From Bacteroidales bacterium (GTDB lineage: Bacteria; Bacteroidota; Bacteroidia; Bacteroidales; WCHB1-69): 7,122 bases of DNA. Under the pieces are notes generated by a model, which was not told where the DNA came from, did not search any database, and worked only from the letters and a program-made list of their open reading frames with translations. Where the stretch lies: contig JAQUGA010000042.1 in assembly GCA_028684405.1 (NCBI GenBank), forward strand, positions 1 to 7,122, read 5' to 3'. Below are positions 6,541 to 7,122 of the stretch, one piece after another (the stretch's first letter is position 1; each line of letters begins with the position of its first letter). Both the position numbers and the translations under genes were made by a program.

Positions 6541-7122
6541 TTATTGAGTAGATAAATGTTTCACGTATTCTGTAATAAAAGCATTAAAAATAAGATCTCC
6601 CATTAAACGATATCCTGGAGAGATGAAGTGTATTTTGTCACGATTGGCCAAACCTACTTTCTCCCATTCAGCCATTGATTTTAATCCGCCCATAATCGCG
6701 AAAAAGTCCCAAACGCCAGCATTGTGAATTTCGGCAAGTTCAAAAAAAGCTTTTTGTGCAATGGGTCCATTATTGTTTACATAATATCTGCGCCGTACTC
6801 GGCGATAGCTGTCGTTATTGGTGGTAAATAAAATGGCACAATTGGGTTCAACATTTTTTATACGGCGAATTAATTCATTGTAATTGCTTTTAAAAACTTC
6901 AGGATTGAAATTATCTCCACTGGCATCATTAATTCCTATAGAAAAGATGACTAAATCTGGTTTTAAAAGCTGTAAATCACGTTCTAAATTATCGCATTTT
7001 AAATAGGAAGGAACACTGGCACCATTAACTCCAACAGAATTATATGTAATTCCAGGGAAATCATTTTCAAGAATAATCCCCGATAAGACAAATGGATTAT
7101 ATAGAGTGTCGTTCGATTGAAA
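6541..7122 (-). CDS. SGNH/GDSL-family hydrolase or acyltransferase, 5'-truncated by window edge
   Basis: The C-terminal 193 residues of a gene entering from the right edge; the frame is open across the whole stretch. SGNH blocks visible, numbered from the first residue in the window: GVNGAS (31-36, oxyanion Gly block), DLVIFSIGINDA (56-67, the GxND block with N65) and DKIHF (162-166, the DxxH block with D162 and H165). The block I Gly-Asp-Ser carrying the nucleophile should lie upstream and is not seen. Members act as esterases or, when paired with an MBOAT protein as in alginate or peptidoglycan O-acetylation, as the acetyl-transferring partner. The MBOAT gene begins 6 nt after this stop codon, which supports a joint O-acylation role. 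Whether a signal peptide exists cannot be judged because the N-terminus is missing. Family assignment is firm; substrate is unknown. Confidence 0.88.
   Translation of the reverse strand, partial: FQSNDTLYNPFVLSGIILENDFPGITYNSVGVNGASVPSYLKCDNLERDLQLLKPDLVIFSIGINDASGDNFNPEVFKSNYNELIRRIKNVEPNCAILFTTNNDSYRRVRRRYYVNNNGPIAQKAFFELAEIHNAGVWDFFAIMGGLKSMAEWEKVGLANRDKIHFISPGYRLMGDLIFNAFITEYVKHLSTQ

Overview
The window looks like a piece of the chromosome of an anaerobic, fermentative member of the Bacteroidota. The DNA is A+T rich, the start codons have A/T-rich leaders with no Shine-Dalgarno sequence (typical of that phylum), and the protein content fits: a hydrogenase locus beside a membrane O-acyltransferase/SGNH pair. 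No genus can be named from the sequence alone.

Plus strand, about 1-4670, is a hydrogen-metabolism block. It opens inside the catalytic subunit of a group A [FeFe]-hydrogenase (1-1190; the 5' part with its iron-sulfur domains lies outside the window). A strong hairpin (1209-1236) follows. Then come a small thioredoxin-fold [2Fe-2S] ferredoxin (1264-1512), a second hairpin with a T-run, a hydrogenase-like sensor protein (1622-3475: two [4Fe-4S] clusters, a degenerate H-cluster domain, a four-cysteine Fe-S domain, a PAS domain and a C-terminal helix), and a PP2C/SpoIIE-type protein phosphatase with an extra C-terminal domain (3479-4666), which starts 3 nt after the sensor stop codon.

The likely logic is that the group A enzyme turns over H2, while the ferredoxin, HydS-like sensor and phosphatase form a redox/H2-sensing unit that adjusts expression or activity of the hydrogenase through dephosphorylation of an unidentified protein. 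The order resembles the ferredoxin/HydS arrangement near hydABC in Thermotoga maritima and the phosphatase-linked group C3 [FeFe]-hydrogenases. It is therefore a variant of a recognised but poorly characterised system, not a wholly new one.

Minus strand, about 4678-7122, is a separate unit converging on the first: the 3' part of an SGNH/GDSL hydrolase (6541-7122, 5' end outside the window), then 6 nt downstream an MBOAT O-acyltransferase (4678-6534). Together they probably O-acylate a cell-surface or exported glycan. An A/T inverted repeat sits at the 11-bp junction between the two convergent units.

No tRNA, rRNA, CRISPR array, insertion sequence or other mobile element is visible. All intergenic stretches are shorter than 120 bp; apart from the hairpins listed, nothing in them can be called with confidence.
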